Notes under the pieces: model-generated
What the model saw: the letters and a program-made list of their open reading frames with translations, nothing else
The model's database searches: none
Told to the model about the DNA's origin: nothing
Translations under genes and position numbers: made by a program
Shown: positions 1 through 9,410 of the stretch, one piece after another
Numbering within the stretch: position 1 is the first letter of the stretch
Layout of the letters: each line of letters opens with the position of its first letter
Assembly: GCF_002902525.1 (NCBI RefSeq)
Contig: NZ_PPQZ01000032.1
Location: forward strand, 1 to 64,000
Length of the DNA: 64,000 bases
Direction: 5' to 3'
From: Mammaliicoccus stepanovicii
GTDB lineage: Bacteria; Bacillota; Bacilli; Staphylococcales; Staphylococcaceae

Positions 1-500
1 AGTTGATATTGTGTGACATATCCATCGGTCATGCTAACTTTAATACGTTGGTCAGCTACATTATAGAAATAAACAGCACTAGAGACACCATCAGATGGAG
101 CCACATTTTTAGTTTTGCCATAAACATCAAATAATTGTTGTTTACTAACAGCACCCTTTTTAACAGGGAATTTAACTCCTACAGCTTTTCCGTTAGCAAA
201 TTTCATAATGTTTTGGTCATAGACATTCATCATTGTTGTATTTTGATGGTTCATAAAATCATCGTAAGAACCATATATTCGATAGCCATTTATTGTCACA
301 TTGCTGTAAGTAACTGCATTAAGAAAAGTTTGATCAAGAATAAAGCTACCATCGTGACCAGTGTTACCCGTGTACTTATACCAAGGTTCAGTTGCTGCTT
401 CAGCCTCGTTACCAGTTAAATTAGCAGATATTGCAGTAGTACTAAATATCATCCCGAATGCAAGTGCGCCAGAAGACAAAACTTTGAACGTTTTCTTCAT
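1..500 (-). CDS. IsaB-like secreted protein (3' end outside window)
   Basis: The reading frame starts at the ATG at 498-500, behind a GGAGG site, and is still open at base 1. The product begins with a Sec signal peptide (MKKT, then a hydrophobic run) followed by PWYKYTG, FILDQTFLNAV and NVTINGY. This matches the layout of the staphylococcal immunodominant surface antigen B family (about 175 aa), a secreted or cell-surface protein reported to bind nucleic acids. About 166 residues are visible, so only a few C-terminal residues should be missing. The family call comes from remembered motif similarity; overall identity to IsaB is moderate. Confidence 0.75.
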   Translation of the reverse strand, partial: MKKTFKVLSSGALAFGMIFSTTAISANLTGNEAEAATEPWYKYTGNTGHDGSFILDQTFLNAVTYSNVTINGYRIYGSYDDFMNHQNTTMMNVYDQNIMKFANGKAVGVKFPVKKGAVSKQQLFDVYGKTKNVAPSDGVSSAVYFYNVADQRIKVSMTDGYVTQYQ

Positions 501-748
501 ATACCTTACCTCCAATAGATTTAATACCCTGTGCTCCAATGTTACGATTATATTTCATATATTACAGTATTGTTACGAGGAATGCAAATAGGTTGTGGAT
601 ATACAAAAATATAAAACTTCAAATGAGCAATTATAAATCTAGTATTCTGATAAGAGAAAGGGATAATAGTATAATGTAATAGATTAAGAAATTAAAAAAT
701 GATAAAATTCAAATAATTATAAAATCTAAATAAAGAGAGTGGATTTTT

Positions 749-1744
749 ATGAAAAAAAGTGAATTAATTAAGAAATTGAATATTCCTCCAGCTAAATTTA
801 ATGAATTAATAGAGTTAGGTTTACCAAGTGTTGATGATAAGCAAAAGACCTTTGATTGGGATGAAGTTATTAAATGGAAGAAGACAACAAACCAAGAAAA
901 AATAAAAAAACTAGTGGCTGGTAAAATTTATAAAAATGAAGAATTAGTTGATACATTTGCATGTACTAGCCAAGGTGGAATGAGGCGTTCTCATTATACT
1001 AATTCACTAGTTTTAATTACAGCTGAAAAAAAGGCGAACATCATTTATCAAGATAAATGGTTTGGTGACACATTGCATTATACTGGTATGGGTCAAAAAG
1101 GAGATCAAAGCTTTGAATATACACAAAACAAAGTGTTAAAAAATAATGACATTAATAAAGTAAATGTATATTTATTTGAATATTTAACTAAAAACAAATA
1201 TAAATACATAGGTCCAGTAAAATTAAGTAAAAATATCAAACCTTATATAATTAAAGAAATGGATATAGATGGTATAAATAGGAATGTGGTTAAGTTTCCT
1301 TTAGAAATTCAAACTGAAAATTATATAATAGAAAAAGACGTCATTAATAAAGAAGAAAAAACACCAAGACAATCAGAAGAGGATATAAAAAAGAAAGCAT
1401 TTGCGGCGAGTAACTTAAATAAATCAATAAAAGGTGAAACTGCATCTTTTAGAAAAGTAATAACTAGAAGTTATGATAGAAATAAAGATATAAATCTTTA
1501 CATAAAGAATTTGGCAAATGGTATTTGTCAATTATGTATGAAAGATGCACCATTTAAACAGAAAAATGGTGAACCATTCTTACATGTTCATCATGTTAAA
1601 TATTTGTCAGAAGGTGGAACTGATACAGTAGATAACTGTATTGCATTATGTCCGAATTGTCATGCGAAAATACATGAACTTGAAGATGAGAATGATAAAA
1701 ATAAGCTTCTTCATATTATTGAAAATAGAAAAGCGAGTGATTAA
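749..1744 (+). CDS. SRA/PUA-like domain plus HNH endonuclease (type IV restriction-like)
   Basis: Residues 1-45 look like a small helix-turn-helix recognition segment ending in DWDEVIKWKK. Residues about 60-165 carry an SRA/PUA-like base-reading pattern (FACTSQGGMRR, then YTGMGQKGDQSF, then VYLFEY), as in ScoMcrA-type modified-base readers. After a charged linker, residues about 258-310 form a zinc-supported HNH nuclease: C260/C263, HVHH at 279-282, N296, C301/C304, H305 and H309. Proteins with SRA followed by HNH cut DNA containing modified cytosines. The 3' end overlaps the Nudix gene by 8 bp. Target base and activity are inferred. A strong GAGAGTGG site lies upstream of the ATG. Confidence 0.8.
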   Translation: MKKSELIKKLNIPPAKFNELIELGLPSVDDKQKTFDWDEVIKWKKTTNQEKIKKLVAGKIYKNEELVDTFACTSQGGMRRSHYTNSLVLITAEKKANIIYQDKWFGDTLHYTGMGQKGDQSFEYTQNKVLKNNDINKVNVYLFEYLTKNKYKYIGPVKLSKNIKPYIIKEMDIDGINRNVVKFPLEIQTENYIIEKDVINKEEKTPRQSEEDIKKKAFAASNLNKSIKGETASFRKVITRSYDRNKDINLYIKNLANGICQLCMKDAPFKQKNGEPFLHVHHVKYLSEGGTDTVDNCIALCPNCHAKIHELEDENDKNKLLHIIENRKASD

Positions 1745-2126
1745 CATAAAAACTATACATGTCTCAGCAGGAGTTATGGTAAACCAGAATCAAGAATATT
1801 TTTGTTGTCAAAGACCGATAAATAAGACAATGGGAGGATATTGGGAATTTCCGGGAGGGAAAATTAAGCAAGATGAAGATCCGGTTAATGCATTAAAAAG
1901 AGAAATCAAAGAAGAGTTAGATACAAATATAAATGTTATAAAATTTCTAGGTCAATCTCAATATGATTATGAATTTGGGCGAGTAATTCTTGAGGTGTTT
2001 CTTTGTGAGTTAGCAGAAAATAAATATAGCTTAATAGAACATCAAGATAGTAAATGGTTAAGAAAAGAAGAATTAAGTAAATTAGACTTTGCACCTGCAG
2101 ATATAGAAATTTTAGAATGGTTGTAA
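1737..2126 (+). CDS. Nudix hydrolase (MutT-like), coupled to the HNH gene
   Basis: The product has a complete Nudix box: GGK, then E after five residues, then REIKEEL, preceded by GGYWEFPGG as in MutT/CTP pyrophosphohydrolases. Such enzymes hydrolyse (d)NTPs or damaged nucleotides to monophosphates. I place the start at GTG 1737, which overlaps the last 8 bases of the HNH gene; longer in-frame starts lie deep inside that gene. This gives about 129 aa, normal for MutT. There is no strong Shine-Dalgarno, so translational coupling is likely. A clear terminator follows, so the two genes form one transcription unit. A nucleotide-sanitation or defence role is inference. Confidence 0.8.
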   Translation: MINIKTIHVSAGVMVNQNQEYFCCQRPINKTMGGYWEFPGGKIKQDEDPVNALKREIKEELDTNINVIKFLGQSQYDYEFGRVILEVFLCELAENKYSLIEHQDSKWLRKEELSKLDFAPADIEILEWL

Positions 2127-2167
2127 TAATATCAATCCCATATTTGGAAAAATACTTTAAAAATAAC

Positions 2168-2204
2168 CCCACAATTTTTTTGAGAAATTGTGGGTGTTTT
2201 TTTT
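2168..2204 (+). terminator. Rho-independent terminator after Nudix gene
   Basis: A perfect 10-bp stem (CCCACAATTT at 2168-2177 with its complement at 2185-2194) is followed by a T-rich run. Confidence 0.85.
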
Positions 2205-2329
2205 AGATTTTATATTATTAAAACCAGTTATATCAATACTTCTAAATAAAGAATTTTAAAAATTCGCCTTCTTAATTTCGGTGTAAATAATATAACCCAT
2301 TATATTCCATAAAATATTTATAAAAATAC

Positions 2330-2357
2330 TTGACATACAATATTCAATTCATATAAT
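2330..2357 (+). promoter_or_regulatory. Sigma-A promoter for the 113-aa gene
   Basis: TTGACA at 2330-2335 and TATAAT at 2352-2357 are both exact consensus, with a 16-bp spacer. They lie about 47 bp before the ATG at 2404. Confidence 0.75.
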
Positions 2358-2403
2358 AAAGGTGTAGCCTGTATTTGGCACAATTTATATAGGAGGGATA
2401 TTA

Positions 2404-2745
2404 ATGAACAAGAAACTTTTTGTGGAACTTGCAGATACTTATGCATTTACTACTCAAGGTAAAGGAGGTGTTACAAGAAGGGTAGTATTAGATGTTCAAG
2501 ATGATGTCAAAGTCATGGATGTTATGGACGATTTGCATGAGCGGTATAATGAGTCACTTAATAGCCCGGATGATCTATTAAACTCTGTTTATATACATGC
2601 TTGGCTCCATAAGGAGAAGCACAAACAATGTTTAACAATTTTAAAGCATAATTCGAATGCTGTTAATGCTAGCATTTGTAGAATGAATGAAATTTGCCTA
2701 TATTTAGGTGAGAAATTCCGTGATGTAACCACCCTCGCTAAATAA
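2404..2745 (+). CDS. Unrecognised 113-aa cytoplasmic protein
   Basis: I do not recognise this family. The gene is convincingly expressed: a consensus promoter at 2330-2357 and AGGAGG before the ATG. The protein is soluble, with no signal peptide or membrane segment. It starts LADTYAFTTQGKGG, continues with a predicted strand (VTRRVVLDVQD), and has a helical second half containing cysteines. The N-terminal DTYAFTTQG resembles DTFACTSQG in the SRA-like protein encoded at 749-1744, which may be chance. It sits alone between the HNH/Nudix unit and a 480-bp gap. Confidence 0.6.
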   Translation: MNKKLFVELADTYAFTTQGKGGVTRRVVLDVQDDVKVMDVMDDLHERYNESLNSPDDLLNSVYIHAWLHKEKHKQCLTILKHNSNAVNASICRMNEICLYLGEKFRDVTTLAK

Positions 2746-3224
2746 TAAAGGTTTAGCAAATTCAACATACTTCTTAAATCCTCGTTTTAAATCAAATCTT
2801 TTCTAGGATTTTCAGCAAGAGAATATGTGCGTATGAATTTATTCATATATAACTTCTAATATTGTGTTAAATGCAGGTTACATGGATAATCGTTGTGTAT
2901 AATTATTGGTGAATTGATGAATGTGGTATGGCATACTTTAACAACTCTTAAACTTGAATAGCAACTTTGGGAAGATAAAAGAAATTGTATTTCAATAAAT
3001 ATTTCACAGTCCCATACGGTGAGATGACTATCATTAGAAAAAACTTCTTTAGCAGGATTTTTCAAATCAGTCATCTACTGCCAAATAAGGCAGAGACATT
3101 GATTGTTGTCTCTGCCTTATTTTGTGTTGTGTGTTCTAAGTTTTGAGTTAATTATGTTTATTGTCTGCATTCATGATATACCCAACATTCTAAACTTCTC
3201 TCTACCACAATTGCTATGATGGCT
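2746..3224. other. 480-bp gap, no convincing gene
   Basis: The stretch holds a strong bidirectional hairpin at 3083-3122. A 72-codon open frame on the minus strand (2856-3074) has no ribosome binding site and no recognisable family. It may be a decayed gene remnant. Confidence 0.5.
3083..3122. terminator. Bidirectional terminator
   Basis: A perfect 16-bp stem (AAATAAGGCAGAGACA with its complement at 3107-3122) has A-rich and T-rich flanks. It can end transcription from the minus-strand DUF4256 gene and from the plus strand. Confidence 0.8.
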
Positions 3225-3779
3225 TTATATTTTTAACATACTTCTAAATCCTCTTGCTGCATAGTAGGAATCTGCGCCGTTATGGTACGTGAAGACAGTG
3301 TCGTAACGGAAGTCACAGAACAATGCACCACCTAGACTGCGAATGTTATCGGGTGTTAAGATCCAACTAGATGTTTTGTTATCGAAGTTGCCTAATGTTT
3401 GTAAGTGTCTGTATTGTTCTTCTGTTAGGAGTTCGACTTTCATTTCACTTACCATGTCCATAACACTTGTCTCTGGCTTGTGTTTTTTTCTGGATTCTAA
3501 TGCTGCTCTATCATAGCAAACACTTCTTCTTCCTTTTGGACTTTCTTTAGAGCAATCAACAAAGATGTATTGTCCATCTTCTAATCCTATTACATCAGGT
3601 TCTCCTTCAGTTCGTTCCATTTCGTTTAATGACCATAATTTCTCTTGATTTGATAATAATTGTTTTTCAACATCTTCCCATTGTATATCGGGATGTCTTT
3701 CAGTAAATGTTTCGAAACGTTTCTTTAAAGTCGTAATGAGCTCTGTTTGTTCTGTTTGTGACAGTTTATAAGATGTCAT
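3225..3779 (-). CDS. DUF4256 family protein
   Basis: This 184-aa soluble protein shows the features I associate with DUF4256: WSLNEMERTEGEPDVIG near the N-terminus, FVDCSKESPKGRRSVCYD in the middle and SWILTPDNIRSLGGALFCD toward the end, with GADSYYAARGFR near the C-terminus. No biochemical role is established to my knowledge. It lies just downstream of the SRPBCC gene (20-bp gap) and is probably cotranscribed with it. Confidence 0.8.
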   Translation of the reverse strand: MTSYKLSQTEQTELITTLKKRFETFTERHPDIQWEDVEKQLLSNQEKLWSLNEMERTEGEPDVIGLEDGQYIFVDCSKESPKGRRSVCYDRAALESRKKHKPETSVMDMVSEMKVELLTEEQYRHLQTLGNFDNKTSSWILTPDNIRSLGGALFCDFRYDTVFTYHNGADSYYAARGFRSMLKI

Positions 3780-3799
3780 AACAAGACTCCTTCACTTAT

Positions 3800-4201
3800 T
3801 TATTTGTATTCGTTTACTGCCTTTGGTAAATTTTCATTTATAATACTATCCCAGCCGCTATTCATGACTTCGCGTATACGTTCTTTTTCTATTGGCCAGC
3901 CTGAATGGATTAAGGTGAATTGAGTGTTTGAATGATCAATTTTTGCCAATTCAAAAGTTAGTGTCCAATCTGTATCCCAACTAAATTGGAATAGATGATG
4001 TGGTTCATATTTGTTCACTTTACATTCTGAATCTCCGTAAGGACCAGCATGTAAGACGAAATGGTTATCTAATTCAGGTTCTAGAGTGTTGTCCATCCAC
4101 CATGACGCGATACCTTCAGATGTTGTAACAACTTCCCAAACTTCTTCGATTGGGGCATTTAAGTTTACTGTTTTAATAATATCTTCAAGTTCATGGTTCA
4201 T
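3800..4201 (-). CDS. SRPBCC/AHSA1-type ligand-binding protein
   Basis: The product (about 133 aa) starts with the AHSA1/CalC hallmark: IIKTVNLNAPIEEVWEVVTT, then EGIASWWM, a GPYGDSECKV strand, and LIHSGWP before the long C-terminal helix. SRPBCC folds make a hydrophobic cavity for ligands; the ligand here is unknown. I use the ATG at 4201 because GGAGGAATTAAAC lies immediately before it. An upstream GTG overlaps that Shine-Dalgarno and is unlikely to be the start. Confidence 0.8.
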   Translation of the reverse strand: MNHELEDIIKTVNLNAPIEEVWEVVTTSEGIASWWMDNTLEPELDNHFVLHAGPYGDSECKVNKYEPHHLFQFSWDTDWTLTFELAKIDHSNTQFTLIHSGWPIEKERIREVMNSGWDSIINENLPKAVNEYK

Positions 4202-4279
4202 GTTTAATTCCTCCACTTTGAATTGAATGATTTGTTTCTATTTTAAAGTTTTGTGCTGAAAATGTCTAAACATAGCCTA

Positions 4280-4960
4280 TTATATAAATAAAATAAACAA
4301 TGGTAGAACAATCGAACTAATGAGTGCAGTTAAAATCATACCGATAGAGCTAAAAGCAGCTGATTCTATATCAGTCTCTAATACTTTAGCTGTTCCTATA
4401 GCATGAGATGCGTTGCCATATAAGAGACCTTTAGCAATGGATGTTTTGAAATTAGCCATTTTAACTAAATAATTTCCAAGTATACTGCCTATTAAGCCTG
4501 TTCCGATGATAAATAATACAGTTAAACTATCAATACCTCCTATTTGTTGCGACACTTGTATACCAACTGCTGCGGTAATTGAACGAGGAAGCAAGGATGC
4601 TATCATTTCTTTTGAATATCCGAGTAGGTTTAGCGTTGTGAATATTAGAATGATATTCGTTATAATCCCAACAATGACACTCGTTAATATCACTTTAGAA
4701 TATTTAATGATCATTTTTCTATATAAATAGAGTGGATAAGCTAAACAAACAACGGTGCAATTTAAGAAGTTGTAAATCCAATGACCACCAACCATATAAT
4801 CTTTGTAGTCATATCCGAAATAGAGCAGTACAGAAATAATGGCAATTGATGAGACGAGTGCAGGATGTAAAATAGCGATTTTGAATTTTTTCTGAATGAA
4901 TAATGCGAACAAGTACATGATAACTGTCAAAGCAATCATTAGAATGGCTTTAATAATCAT
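4280..4960 (-). CDS. LrgB/CidB family membrane protein
   Basis: This 226-aa polytopic protein has the LrgB signature toward its middle: LPRSITAAVGIQVSQQIGG, then GNASHAIGTAKVLE. Together with the LrgA/CidA partner it forms a holin/antiholin-like system linked to autolysis control and pyruvate or carbon overflow. Its ATG overlaps the stop of the upstream lrgA-like gene by 4 bp, so the two are translationally coupled. Sequence alone does not separate Lrg from Cid, and neither LytSR nor a CidR-type LysR regulator lies next to the pair. Confidence 0.85.
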   Translation of the reverse strand: MIIKAILMIALTVIMYLFALFIQKKFKIAILHPALVSSIAIISVLLYFGYDYKDYMVGGHWIYNFLNCTVVCLAYPLYLYRKMIIKYSKVILTSVIVGIITNIILIFTTLNLLGYSKEMIASLLPRSITAAVGIQVSQQIGGIDSLTVLFIIGTGLIGSILGNYLVKMANFKTSIAKGLLYGNASHAIGTAKVLETDIESAAFSSIGMILTALISSIVLPLFILFI

Positions 4961-5343
4961 AACTTGTCACTACTTTCTTCTATATAATTATGTTTCATCA
5001 TTTTTTCGGCGATGTATCCTGATAATAAGGCAACGATACATGTGCTAGCGAGTATTAAAACAATAATGACAAGAAAGCTTGAATTAAACGACTCTACTAA
5101 ATCCATAGCACCAACAATTGAAGGTATGAAAAAGAAAATCATCGTGCTAAGTAATAAATTTGCGCCATCATTGATCCATTCTGTCTTAATTATTTTGAAT
5201 TGTAATAACAAGAAAAATAACAAGAGTCCGATTATACTACCTGCTATGGGTAAATCAAATGTTTGTTGAATCCAATTCCCGGTTAATGTAATCAAATAAA
5301 TTATACATATTTGAAGTACAACCTTTATCCATTTTAATATCAT
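4957..5343 (-). CDS. LrgA/CidA family holin-like protein
   Basis: This 128-aa protein has four hydrophobic segments, with the family motif LPIAGSIIGLLLFFLLLQF in the second and FFFIPSIVGAM in the third. The length is close to CidA (131 aa) and shorter than S. aureus LrgA (147 aa). A charged C-terminal tail follows the last helix. It is the first gene of a two-gene operon with the LrgB-like protein. Confidence 0.85.
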   Translation of the reverse strand: MILKWIKVVLQICIIYLITLTGNWIQQTFDLPIAGSIIGLLLFFLLLQFKIIKTEWINDGANLLLSTMIFFFIPSIVGAMDLVESFNSSFLVIIVLILASTCIVALLSGYIAEKMMKHNYIEESSDKL

Positions 5344-5495
5344 TTAAATCAATCCTTTAAATACTTTATCTTATTAATTATAGAGATTGTATAACAATTT
5401 TAAAATGCTAAATTAACAAAAAGTGTATATCGTATCATTTTAAAATTTTTAGAAATAGTGTTTCAATATAAGTAATAAGAATAGGAGGGATAAAT

Positions 5496-6182
5496 ATGCC
5501 AACTTTAATTTTGTGTAGACATGGACAAAGTGAGTGGAATAAGAAGAATTTATTTACAGGTTGGGCAGATGTCGAATTATCCGAACAAGGTTATGATGAG
5601 GCAAGAACTTCTGGCAAAAAGTTACTAGATCAAGGGATTGAAATTGATGTAGCATACACATCGCTTTTGACTAGGGCAATTGAGACTACATACTTGTTAT
5701 TAAAATATTCACATCAACTTTGGATTCCAGTGTATAAACATTGGAGATTGAATGAACGCCATTATGGTGGGTTACAAGGGAAAAATAAAGACGAAGCACG
5801 AGAAGAATATGGTGAAGAACAAGTTCATATTTGGAGACGTTCTTTTGATACAAAACCACCAGAAGCGCAAGAATCGTTACGAGAAGAATACTTGAATGAT
5901 AGACGATATGCCATGTTGGATCGAAGAATCATGCCAGTATCGGAAAGTTTGAAAGATACTATGGAAAGAGTTATACCATTTTGGATTGATCACGTATCCA
6001 TTAGTTTATTAAATAATCAAACGACATTGGTTTCAGCGCATGGAAATTCATTAAGAGCATTAATTAAATATTTAGAAGATGTACCCGATGATGAAATCTC
6101 ACAATTGGAGATTAAAACAGGGGCGCCTCTCGTTTATGAATTAGATAACGATTTGAATGTTATAAATAAATATTATTTGTAA
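5496..6182 (+). CDS. gpmA: 2,3-bisphosphoglycerate-dependent phosphoglycerate mutase
   Basis: The 228-aa protein starts LILCRHGQSEWNKKNLFTGW, which contains the phosphohistidine motif RHG. It continues with LLTRAIETTY, RLNERHYGGLQGKNK and VSAHGNSLRAL, all diagnostic of dPGM. It interconverts 3- and 2-phosphoglycerate in glycolysis. AGGAGGG lies 6 bases before the ATG. The gene is monocistronic. Confidence 0.93.
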   Translation: MPTLILCRHGQSEWNKKNLFTGWADVELSEQGYDEARTSGKKLLDQGIEIDVAYTSLLTRAIETTYLLLKYSHQLWIPVYKHWRLNERHYGGLQGKNKDEAREEYGEEQVHIWRRSFDTKPPEAQESLREEYLNDRRYAMLDRRIMPVSESLKDTMERVIPFWIDHVSISLLNNQTTLVSAHGNSLRALIKYLEDVPDDEISQLEIKTGAPLVYELDNDLNVINKYYL

Positions 6183-6379
6183 TGCTTCATTTACTAAAAA
6201 AATTAAAATAAATTAAGACAAAACCTTTACATTTTAAAGAATATAGCGTATAGTAAGTGTCAAGTGATATTTCGAGATTAAATTTATGGTAGTTTTATTC
6301 ATTGTTAATGAAAGTCCATTTAAGTTTGAAGATTGATTATTGCAAATATATTGTGCATAAGCACTAGGAGGACTTTTAT

Positions 6380-6580
6380 ATGAATAAAGGTACAGTAAAA
6401 TGGTTTAACGCAGAAAAAGGTTACGGATTTATCGAAGGAGAAGATGGAAGCGACGTATTCGTACATTTCTCTTCAATCCAAACTGAAGGTTATAAATCAT
6501 TAGACGAAGGTGCTTCAGTTACTTTCGAAATCGAAGAAGGTCAACGTGGACCTCAAGCAGTTAACGTTAACAAAAACTAA
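6380..6580 (+). CDS. cspA: Cold shock protein (CspA family)
   Basis: This 66-aa single cold-shock domain has both RNA-binding motifs: KGYGFIEG (RNP1) and VFVHFSSI (RNP2). It begins [20 protein letters not shown]. It acts as an RNA chaperone and single-strand nucleic-acid binder. The roughly 200-bp upstream gap leaves room for the long 5' leader typical of csp genes. A terminator follows at 6625-6664. Confidence 0.93.
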   Translation: MNKGTVKWFNAEKGYGFIEGEDGSDVFVHFSSIQTEGYKSLDEGASVTFEIEEGQRGPQAVNVNKN

Positions 6581-6624
6581 TATTTCTGTTAATAATCTGT
6601 TTGGGACGTTATCGTTCTAAATAT

Positions 6625-6664
6625 AAAGCACGAAATCATCAAAAGATGATTTCGTGCTTTTTTA
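6625..6664 (+). terminator. Terminator of cold shock gene
   Basis: A perfect 16-bp stem (6625-6640 with 6645-6660) has an AAAA loop and is followed by T residues. Confidence 0.9.
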
Positions 6665-6814
6665 ATGTAAATAATTCTGAATGGATATGAAGATTATTTG
6701 GAAATATGCAAATGAAAGCCCTTTACTTGATAATAAATTAAAGAGAATAGTAAGATGTGAGTAAGAGGCAAATATGCCTTTTGAATAGTTGATTACATAT
6801 AGGAGGTATGAAAG

Positions 6815-8365
6815 ATGGTAGTAGCATTTCATAACGAACCTGCAACAGATTTTACGAATCGAGAGAATCAACAAAATTTTAAAGAAGCACTTAAGAAGGT
6901 AAAAAAAGAATTTGGAAAAGAAATACCGCTAGTCATTAATGGTGAAAAGATTTATACAGATGATAAATATGTTTCTGTTGATCCGGCAAACCATAAACAA
7001 GTTCTGGGTAGTATTTCTAAAGCTTCGAAGGAACAAGTCGATCAAGCAATGGATGCAGCAAAAGAAGCTTATAAGACTTGGAGAAAATGGACACCAAAAG
7101 AAAGAGCAGAATTATTAATTAGGGTTTCTGCTATTATTCGAAGAAAGAAAGACGAACTATCAGCTTTAATGGTTTATGAAGCTGGTAAACCTTGGAATGA
7201 AGCAGATGGAGATACAAATGAGGGAATTGATTTTATAGAATATTACGCCCGCTCTATGATGGAATTGGCTAATGGTAAACCAGTATTAGATAGAGAAGGC
7301 GAACATAATCAATATATTTATAAACCAATAGGTCCTGGCGTAACAATACCACCATGGAACTTCCCGTTTGCAATAATGGCCGGCACTACAGTAGCACCTA
7401 TTATTGCCGGAAATACAGTATTGTTAAAACCAGCAGAAGATACACCATTAATAGCGTATAAATTAATAGAAATATTAGAAGAAGCAGGTTTACCTAAAGG
7501 TGTTGTGAATTTCGTACCCGGAGATCCTAAAGAAATTGGTGACTATTTAGTTGATCACAAAGATACACATTTTGTTACTTTTACTGGATCAAGAGCAACA
7601 GGGACAAGAATTTTCGAAAGAGCAGCCAAAGTACAAGAAGGTCAGAACTTCTTGAAACGTGTAATTGCTGAAATGGGTGGTAAAGATGCAATTCTAGTAG
7701 ATGAGAATACGGATACTGATCTGGCAGCACAATCCATTGTGGATTCAGCATTTGGTTTTTCTGGACAAAAATGTTCAGCATGTTCACGTGCAATTGTGCA
7801 TAAAGATGTTTATGATGAAGTGTTAGAAAAATCAATTAACCTTACGAAAGAATTAACGATAGGTCATACTGCCGAAGGTTCAGATGTATATATGGGACCG
7901 GTTATCAATCAAAAACAATTCGATAAAATTAAAAATTATATTGAAATTGGGTCTAAAGAAGGAAAGGTAGTAGCAGGTGGTAAGACTGACGACAGTATTG
8001 GATATTTCGTCCATCCAACTATTATTAAAGACCTGAAGTCTAGAGATCAAATTATGCAAGAAGAAATATTTGGTCCAGTAGTAGGTTTCACGAAGTGCGA
8101 GAATTTTGAAGAAATGATGGATGTTGCCAATGATACAGATTATGGCTTAACAGGAGCAGTTATTACGAACAATCGTGAACATTGGAGACAAGCTTGTGAA
8201 GACTATGATGTAGGTAACCTTTATTTAAACAGAGGTTGTACATCAGCGGTAGTTGGTTATCACCCATTTGGTGGATTCAAAATGTCCGGTACGGATGCTA
8301 AAACGGGTAGTCCAGACTACATGCTAAACTTCTTAGAACAAAAAATATTATCCGAACAGTTTTAA
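6815..8365 (+). CDS. rocA: 1-pyrroline-5-carboxylate dehydrogenase
   Basis: This 516-aa aldehyde dehydrogenase has [12 protein letters not shown] (cofactor and active-site Asn), FTGSRATG, the general-base region [13 protein letters not shown] and the nucleophile in [10 protein letters not shown]. The extended N-terminal part ([20 protein letters not shown]) is typical of RocA/PutA. It oxidises glutamate semialdehyde (P5C) to glutamate with NAD+ in proline and arginine catabolism. AGGAGG precedes the ATG. It is monocistronic, with a terminator right behind it. Confidence 0.92.
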   Translation: MVVAFHNEPATDFTNRENQQNFKEALKKVKKEFGKEIPLVINGEKIYTDDKYVSVDPANHKQVLGSISKASKEQVDQAMDAAKEAYKTWRKWTPKERAELLIRVSAIIRRKKDELSALMVYEAGKPWNEADGDTNEGIDFIEYYARSMMELANGKPVLDREGEHNQYIYKPIGPGVTIPPWNFPFAIMAGTTVAPIIAGNTVLLKPAEDTPLIAYKLIEILEEAGLPKGVVNFVPGDPKEIGDYLVDHKDTHFVTFTGSRATGTRIFERAAKVQEGQNFLKRVIAEMGGKDAILVDENTDTDLAAQSIVDSAFGFSGQKCSACSRAIVHKDVYDEVLEKSINLTKELTIGHTAEGSDVYMGPVINQKQFDKIKNYIEIGSKEGKVVAGGKTDDSIGYFVHPTIIKDLKSRDQIMQEEIFGPVVGFTKCENFEEMMDVANDTDYGLTGAVITNNREHWRQACEDYDVGNLYLNRGCTSAVVGYHPFGGFKMSGTDAKTGSPDYMLNFLEQKILSEQF

Positions 8366-8371
8366 TATAAA

Positions 8372-8397
8372 AAAGTGCCTTTCGAGGCACTTTTTTT
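8372..8397 (+). terminator. Terminator of rocA
   Basis: A 9-bp stem AAAGTGCCT/AGGCACTTT with a TTCG tetraloop is followed by a T tract. Confidence 0.9.
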
Positions 8398-8522
8398 ATT
8401 TTTAGTAAAGTTGAAATGTATTTTTTCTGAAATTATGTGAATATTCATTCTTTCTTATCTTGAGATAATGATTAATTAGATGTAAAGTAAATATGTAAAT
8501 ATTTTGAAGAGGAGATACATAT

Positions 8523-9404
8523 ATGAAAAAATTAATTGCAAGTTCGGCATTAGTTGTATTATTGGGTGGGACTTCAGGAGTTGTTAGTACAGAACAAGTA
8601 TCTGCTAACACAGCAACAAAATCACCACAACAAGAAGAAATAACAAAGAAAAATTTAACAGAACAAAGTGTGATGAGCGTAGCTTGGTATCAAACATCTG
8701 CAGAAGCAAAAGCATTATATTTACAAGGATATAATTCAGCTAAAGACAAATTAGATGAAAAGTTAAAACATCACAAAGGTAAGAAGAAACCAGCGATTGT
8801 ATTAGACTTGGACGAAACAGTACTAGATAATTCTCCATATCAAGCATATGCAATTAAAGAACATATATCATTTCCAGAAGGTTGGCACGAGTGGATTGCA
8901 ATGGGAAGTGCTAAGCCTGTATACGGAGCCAAAGAATTTTTGAAATATGCTGATAAAAAAGGCGTTGAAATCTTCTATGTAACAGATAGAGATCATAAAC
9001 AAGATTACAAAGGTACATATAAAAATATGAAAGACCTAGGTATGCCACAAGTTAATAAAGAACACCTGTTACTGAAAAAAGAAGGTGAACACGGTAAAGA
9101 CGCACGAAGAGCTAAAGTTAGAAAAAATCATGACTTAATAATGCTATTTGGCGATAATATACTTGATTTTGATGAACCAAAAGAAAGTACGTTAAAGTCT
9201 AGAACAGAATTTGTTAAAAAACATAAAAAAGACTTCGGAGACAAATATATTATCTTGCCAAACCCAATGTACGGAAGTTGGGAAGCAACATTATATGGCG
9301 GTGACTACGGTCAAAGCCCAGAACAATTAGACAAATTAAGAAAACAAGAATTAACATATTTTGATCCAAAAACAAAAACAACTAAAAAATCAGAAATTAA
9401 ATAA
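8523..9404 (+). CDS. sapS: Secreted class C acid phosphatase (SapS-like)
   Basis: The 293-aa product has a Sec signal peptide (residues 1 to about 29, with SVSAN-like processing context) and no lipobox. Class C/DDDD phosphatase motifs are present: DLDETVLDN near residue 95 (two catalytic Asp) and MLFGDNILDFD near residue 207. SVAWYQTSAEAKALYLQGYN is typical of the P4/SapS group. Members dephosphorylate nucleotides and other phosphomonoesters outside the cell. Length matches S. aureus SapS (296 aa). Confidence 0.88.
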   Translation: MKKLIASSALVVLLGGTSGVVSTEQVSANTATKSPQQEEITKKNLTEQSVMSVAWYQTSAEAKALYLQGYNSAKDKLDEKLKHHKGKKKPAIVLDLDETVLDNSPYQAYAIKEHISFPEGWHEWIAMGSAKPVYGAKEFLKYADKKGVEIFYVTDRDHKQDYKGTYKNMKDLGMPQVNKEHLLLKKEGEHGKDARRAKVRKNHDLIMLFGDNILDFDEPKESTLKSRTEFVKKHKKDFGDKYIILPNPMYGSWEATLYGGDYGQSPEQLDKLRKQELTYFDPKTKTTKKSEIK

Positions 9405-9410
9405 GCATAA

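Noticed and set aside
135..591. Plus-strand open frames
   Set aside because: They run antisense to the isaB-like gene, lack ribosome sites and have no domain.
2856..3074. 72-codon minus-strand frame
   Set aside because: No Shine-Dalgarno and no family; kept only as a possible gene remnant in the gap note.
6662..6874. 70-codon minus-strand frame
   Set aside because: Overlaps the rocA leader and start; no ribosome site; unlikely composition.
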